This document shows, piece by piece, positions 61,561 to 64,000 of a stretch of 64,000 bases of DNA. The translations under genes and the position numbers were made by a program. Positions within the stretch are counted from its first letter, which is position 1. Every line of letters starts with the position of its first letter. The notes beneath the pieces were generated by a model. That model saw nothing but the letters and a program-made list of their open reading frames with translations. It did not search any database and was not told the DNA's origin. The DNA is from Bin34 sp963422415 (GTDB lineage: Bacteria > Chloroflexota > Anaerolineae > Caldilineales > Caldilineaceae): the NCBI GenBank assembly GCA_963422415.1, contig OY729430.1, positions 2,108,001-2,172,000 of the forward strand, written 5' to 3'.

Positions 61561-62523
61561 ATGACGATTCCCGTTGTTCTGGACGTCGATACGGGCGTGG
61601 ACGATGCCTTGGCCTTGCTGCTGGCCGCACGTTCCCCCGCCTTGGAGTTGCTGGGTGTGACCTGTGTGAATGGCAATGTGGATCTGGAATCCGTCTGCCG
61701 GAACACCTTGCAAGTGCTGGAGGTCGCAGGCCGGAACGATGTCCCCGTGGCCCGCGGCAGTGCAGCCCCTCTCAAGGAAAAGCCCATCGGGGCCTCCCAT
61801 GTCCATGGCGAGGATGGACTGGCCAATCTGAGCCAGAGTCTGCCTGTCCCGACCCGCTCGCTGGAGGCTATGGAAGCCGTGCCATTTCTGGCCTTTGTCT
61901 TGGCCTCTGCACAGCGGCCGGTCACATTGGTTCCGCTTGGCCCGCTGACCAATATCGCTCGTTTTCTGCAGACCCAAGCGCACCTGACACCCCAAATCGC
62001 CCAGATTGTGCTCATGGGCGGGGCTGTCGGCCAGGGCAATGCCTCGGCCGTCAGTGAATTCAACATTCGGCAGGATCCCGAAGCTGCTTCCGTGGTACTG
62101 AGCAGTGGTCTGGATATCGTGATGTACACATGGGACGTATTTGTGCAAGTCGCCTGCAGTCCGGCACAAATACGACATCTGGCGGCACAGAATGATCTCG
62201 CTCCGCGTCTGGCCGGCCGTATCTTGCAGTACTCCTTGGACACTCTGGGGCGCGAGCATGTCCTGATTGGGGATGCAGGGGCTGTCGCCAGCGTGATTTC
62301 GCCGGGCTCTCTGGTTACATCTCTGTGGCCCGTCAAGGTGGAACTGACGGGCGCCTATACCCGGGGCATGACGGTGTTGGACCAGAGACCCCCGAGTTGG
62401 ATCGCCCGGGAGTCGGAGTGGCAGGAGCCATGGCCCGACCGCGTAGCCGCGGCCACGGCGGTGGACGCCGACGCGATTCGGGAGATTTTCCTGCAGCAGG
62501 TGGTCGGAGGCGAGGGTCCATGA
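61561..62523 (+). CDS. Nucleoside hydrolase-like protein (third of three, catalytic His changed)
   Basis: 320 residues with LDVDTGVDDALALLLA, SHVHGEDGLAN, VPLGPLTNIARF and LMGGAVGQGNASAVSEFNIRQDPEAA. At the position of the H-D motif (HDSSAIA, HDPCAMA in the two paralogues) it reads IGDAGAVA: the Ca-binding Asp is kept but the catalytic His is Gly. It may use another acid, prefer a different leaving group, or have lost activity. It is coupled to the following kinase by an ATGA overlap. Confidence 0.88.
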   Translation: MTIPVVLDVDTGVDDALALLLAARSPALELLGVTCVNGNVDLESVCRNTLQVLEVAGRNDVPVARGSAAPLKEKPIGASHVHGEDGLANLSQSLPVPTRSLEAMEAVPFLAFVLASAQRPVTLVPLGPLTNIARFLQTQAHLTPQIAQIVLMGGAVGQGNASAVSEFNIRQDPEAASVVLSSGLDIVMYTWDVFVQVACSPAQIRHLAAQNDLAPRLAGRILQYSLDTLGREHVLIGDAGAVASVISPGSLVTSLWPVKVELTGAYTRGMTVLDQRPPSWIARESEWQEPWPDRVAAATAVDADAIREIFLQQVVGGEGP

Positions 62524-63446
62524 CTGCACGGGACATTGACGTACTGGGCATTGGAGGCATTGATCGGGACCTAGTGCTCAAGGTGCCCTTCGTGCCGGGC
62601 CACGATGAAAAGGTGCGCGGGGAATTTGTAGGATGGCTCTCGGGAGGGCCGGTAGCCAACATGGCCTGCGCGGCCAGTCGGTTGGGTCTTGGTGTGCATG
62701 CCGTCTGCCAAGTCGGAGACGATGGAGGTGCGCAGTTCCTAGCGGACTATCGGGAGTTCGGAGTCAACACGGACCTTTGCCGCCTGTTGCCCGACGCCGT
62801 GACCCCCTTTACTGTGGTGCTGATTGATCCTACGGGAGAGAAAGTCATTATTTACTCTTCCGTCACCCCTGTCACCTATGAATGGGACAGGCTCGAAAAA
62901 GCCATGGCCCGCACGAAAGTCGTTTTTCTGCTCCCCCACACGCCTCGGTTTTCGGATCTGGCGCATCTGGCCCACCGCCAAGGGGCCAAGGTCATGACAG
63001 ACATAGAAGAAAGGGGCGACCACGACGAGACGGAACTGCCCGAGTTGTTGCGAGAAGTGGACATTGCCAGTTTCAATCAGTTCGGTGTGCGATCCTGGAC
63101 AGGACAGGATCCTTCGCGTGCGCTGGCCCGGAGCCTGCTGGAGTACGGGCCGCAAACGATCCTTTTCACCTTGGGTGCCGGCGGCTGCATCGGAGCCGAT
63201 GTCCAACAAGTGCTGGAGTGTCCGGGCATCCCCGTACAGGTTACCGATTCCACCGGCGCCGGCGACACGTTTCATGGAGCCTTTCTAGCCGCCCACTTGC
63301 GGGGCCAGGGCTTGCAACACTCCTTGCCTTTTGCCAATGCCGCCGGTGCCCTGTCGGTCACGGCCATGGGTCCCAGGGGCCTGCTGCCCACCCTGCCAGA
63401 GGTTCGGGACTTTCAAGCGGCGACCAGTGGACAACCTCGCCTCTGA
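62520..63446 (+). CDS. PfkB-family (ribokinase-like) sugar kinase
   Basis: 308 residues: VLGIGGIDRDLVLKVPFVPG, SGGPVANMACAASRLGL, VCQVGDDGGAQFL, and an intact C-terminal signature VTDSTGAGDTFHGAF with the catalytic Asp. The start at 62520 overlaps the third nucleoside hydrolase stop. In an operon of nucleoside hydrolases the natural job is to phosphorylate the released ribose or a related pentose (inference). No signal peptide. Confidence 0.92.
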   Translation: MTARDIDVLGIGGIDRDLVLKVPFVPGHDEKVRGEFVGWLSGGPVANMACAASRLGLGVHAVCQVGDDGGAQFLADYREFGVNTDLCRLLPDAVTPFTVVLIDPTGEKVIIYSSVTPVTYEWDRLEKAMARTKVVFLLPHTPRFSDLAHLAHRQGAKVMTDIEERGDHDETELPELLREVDIASFNQFGVRSWTGQDPSRALARSLLEYGPQTILFTLGAGGCIGADVQQVLECPGIPVQVTDSTGAGDTFHGAFLAAHLRGQGLQHSLPFANAAGALSVTAMGPRGLLPTLPEVRDFQAATSGQPRL

Positions 63447-63552
63447 CTCATGCCGGCGGCGGCGTTCCGGTTCCTCGGCGATGCAGCCGTTGGGTTGGGC
63501 CGATTTGACAGATGACTTGCCCTCCCAGACTTGGACATATTAGGAAACACCC

Positions 63553-64000
63553 ATGACTACAAATCCCATGGTCGCACAGGTAGAAAGCTTGCCGGATCTG
63601 CTGACAACCCAATTCGAGCCTCTGGACGAACGGGTTCAGGATCTTTTGGATCCGGAGGAATGGACTGGGCTTGAAAGGATTGTCGCCACGGGATGCGGCG
63701 ACTCCTTTATGGCTACGGTTGCCACGCAGTGGGCCATGGAAAGACTGGGGGGCGTACCCACCGAAGCCGCCATGGCGATGCGGGCCGCCCGATATGGTCT
63801 GCCTGCCGCGGGCTCGCTATCGCCTGACCGCACCCTGGTCATCGCCGTATCGGTGTCCGGAGCCGTCAGTCGCACTCAGGAGGCCGTGGCCATAGGACGG
63901 GAGGTAGGAGCGTGCACAGTGGCACTGACCGGAAATCCCGATTCTCCGCTGGGTCAGATGGCGGAACGAATCCTGAACTGCCGGATTCCGGAATTCGTGG
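63553..64000 (+). CDS. SIS-domain sugar isomerase-like protein (3' cut by window edge)
   Basis: 149 codons are open to the last base with no stop, so the gene continues outside. The sequence opens MTTNPMVAQVESLPDLLT, then shows the SIS-domain phosphosugar site: ATGCGDSFMA near residue 47, VIAVSVSGAVSRTQEAVAIG (the Ser-rich loop), and CTVALTGNPDSPLGQMAE. It resembles the isomerase half of GlmS or AgaS-like sugar isomerases. The weak ribosome-binding site aggaa precedes the ATG. It probably completes the phosphosugar steps after the PfkB kinase. Confidence 0.85.
   Translation, partial: MTTNPMVAQVESLPDLLTTQFEPLDERVQDLLDPEEWTGLERIVATGCGDSFMATVATQWAMERLGGVPTEAAMAMRAARYGLPAAGSLSPDRTLVIAVSVSGAVSRTQEAVAIGREVGACTVALTGNPDSPLGQMAERILNCRIPEFV

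Overview
The window is a 64 kb bacterial fragment of moderate-to-high GC with a CDS cut at each edge. The solute-binding lipoproteins (short signal peptide, lipobox Cys, then a Gly/Asp/Glu-rich linker), the large number of ABC transporters, phytanoyl-CoA dioxygenases, nucleoside hydrolases and sugar-catabolic genes, and the gene-poor, decaying intergenic stretches suggest a Chloroflexota (Anaerolineae/Caldilineales-like) genome. That placement is an inference; there is no rRNA or other marker gene here.

Layout. 0-2 kb: the end of a phage-type PAPS-reductase-like protein and a Phd/VapC-like toxin-antitoxin pair. 2.5-13.1 kb: an aminotransferase and a phytanoyl-CoA dioxygenase on the minus strand, then a complete oligopeptide-type ABC importer (binding protein, permease, two ATPases, permease) ending in a second phytanoyl-CoA dioxygenase. 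13.6-40 kb is an accessory, defence-like region: a coiled-coil protein with DNA-level tandem repeats and a degenerate nuclease-like domain; an arsM-arsR pair with a palindromic operator; a frameshifted and truncated type III restriction-like helicase; an AAA-ATPase/PD-(D/E)XK protein; a large membrane protein preceded by a 15-G tract; and a four-ORF cassette at 27.2-40.0 kb. The cassette encodes a NERD-pseudokinase-kinase-NTPase protein, an unknown protein present twice through a tandem duplication (the second copy split by a frameshift), and a 1641-residue HerA/FtsK-like ATPase that also carries a PD-(D/E)XK motif.

40.7-45.0 kb: a minus-strand catabolic operon (DUF5060/DUF4038 glycoside hydrolase, YtcJ-like amidohydrolase, sugar isomerase/epimerase). 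45.3-48.4 kb: a thioredoxin-fold protein, an enolase-superfamily enzyme and an SDR dehydrogenase. 48.5-52.6 kb: a minus-strand ABC-2 exporter operon with an anchored secreted protein and a PfkB kinase, all joined by ATGA overlaps. 52.7-54.9 kb: an M42-like peptidase and a PfkB-like protein with an altered active-site motif. 55.2-64 kb: a riboside-salvage operon with a carbohydrate-type ABC importer (no ATPase in view), three nucleoside hydrolases, an ADP-ribosylglycohydrolase, a PfkB sugar kinase and a SIS-domain protein that runs off the end.

Most novel part: the 27.2-40.0 kb cassette. Its order and domains recall the protein kinase / unknown / ATP-binding trio of the methylation-associated defence system (MAD6-MAD7-MAD8) and, more distantly, DptF-DptG-DptH of phosphorothioate-dependent restriction. 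No DNA methyltransferase, specificity subunit or dnd modification gene is visible anywhere in the window, so it may be a stand-alone variant. Family assignments are from motif recognition and memory, not from searches.
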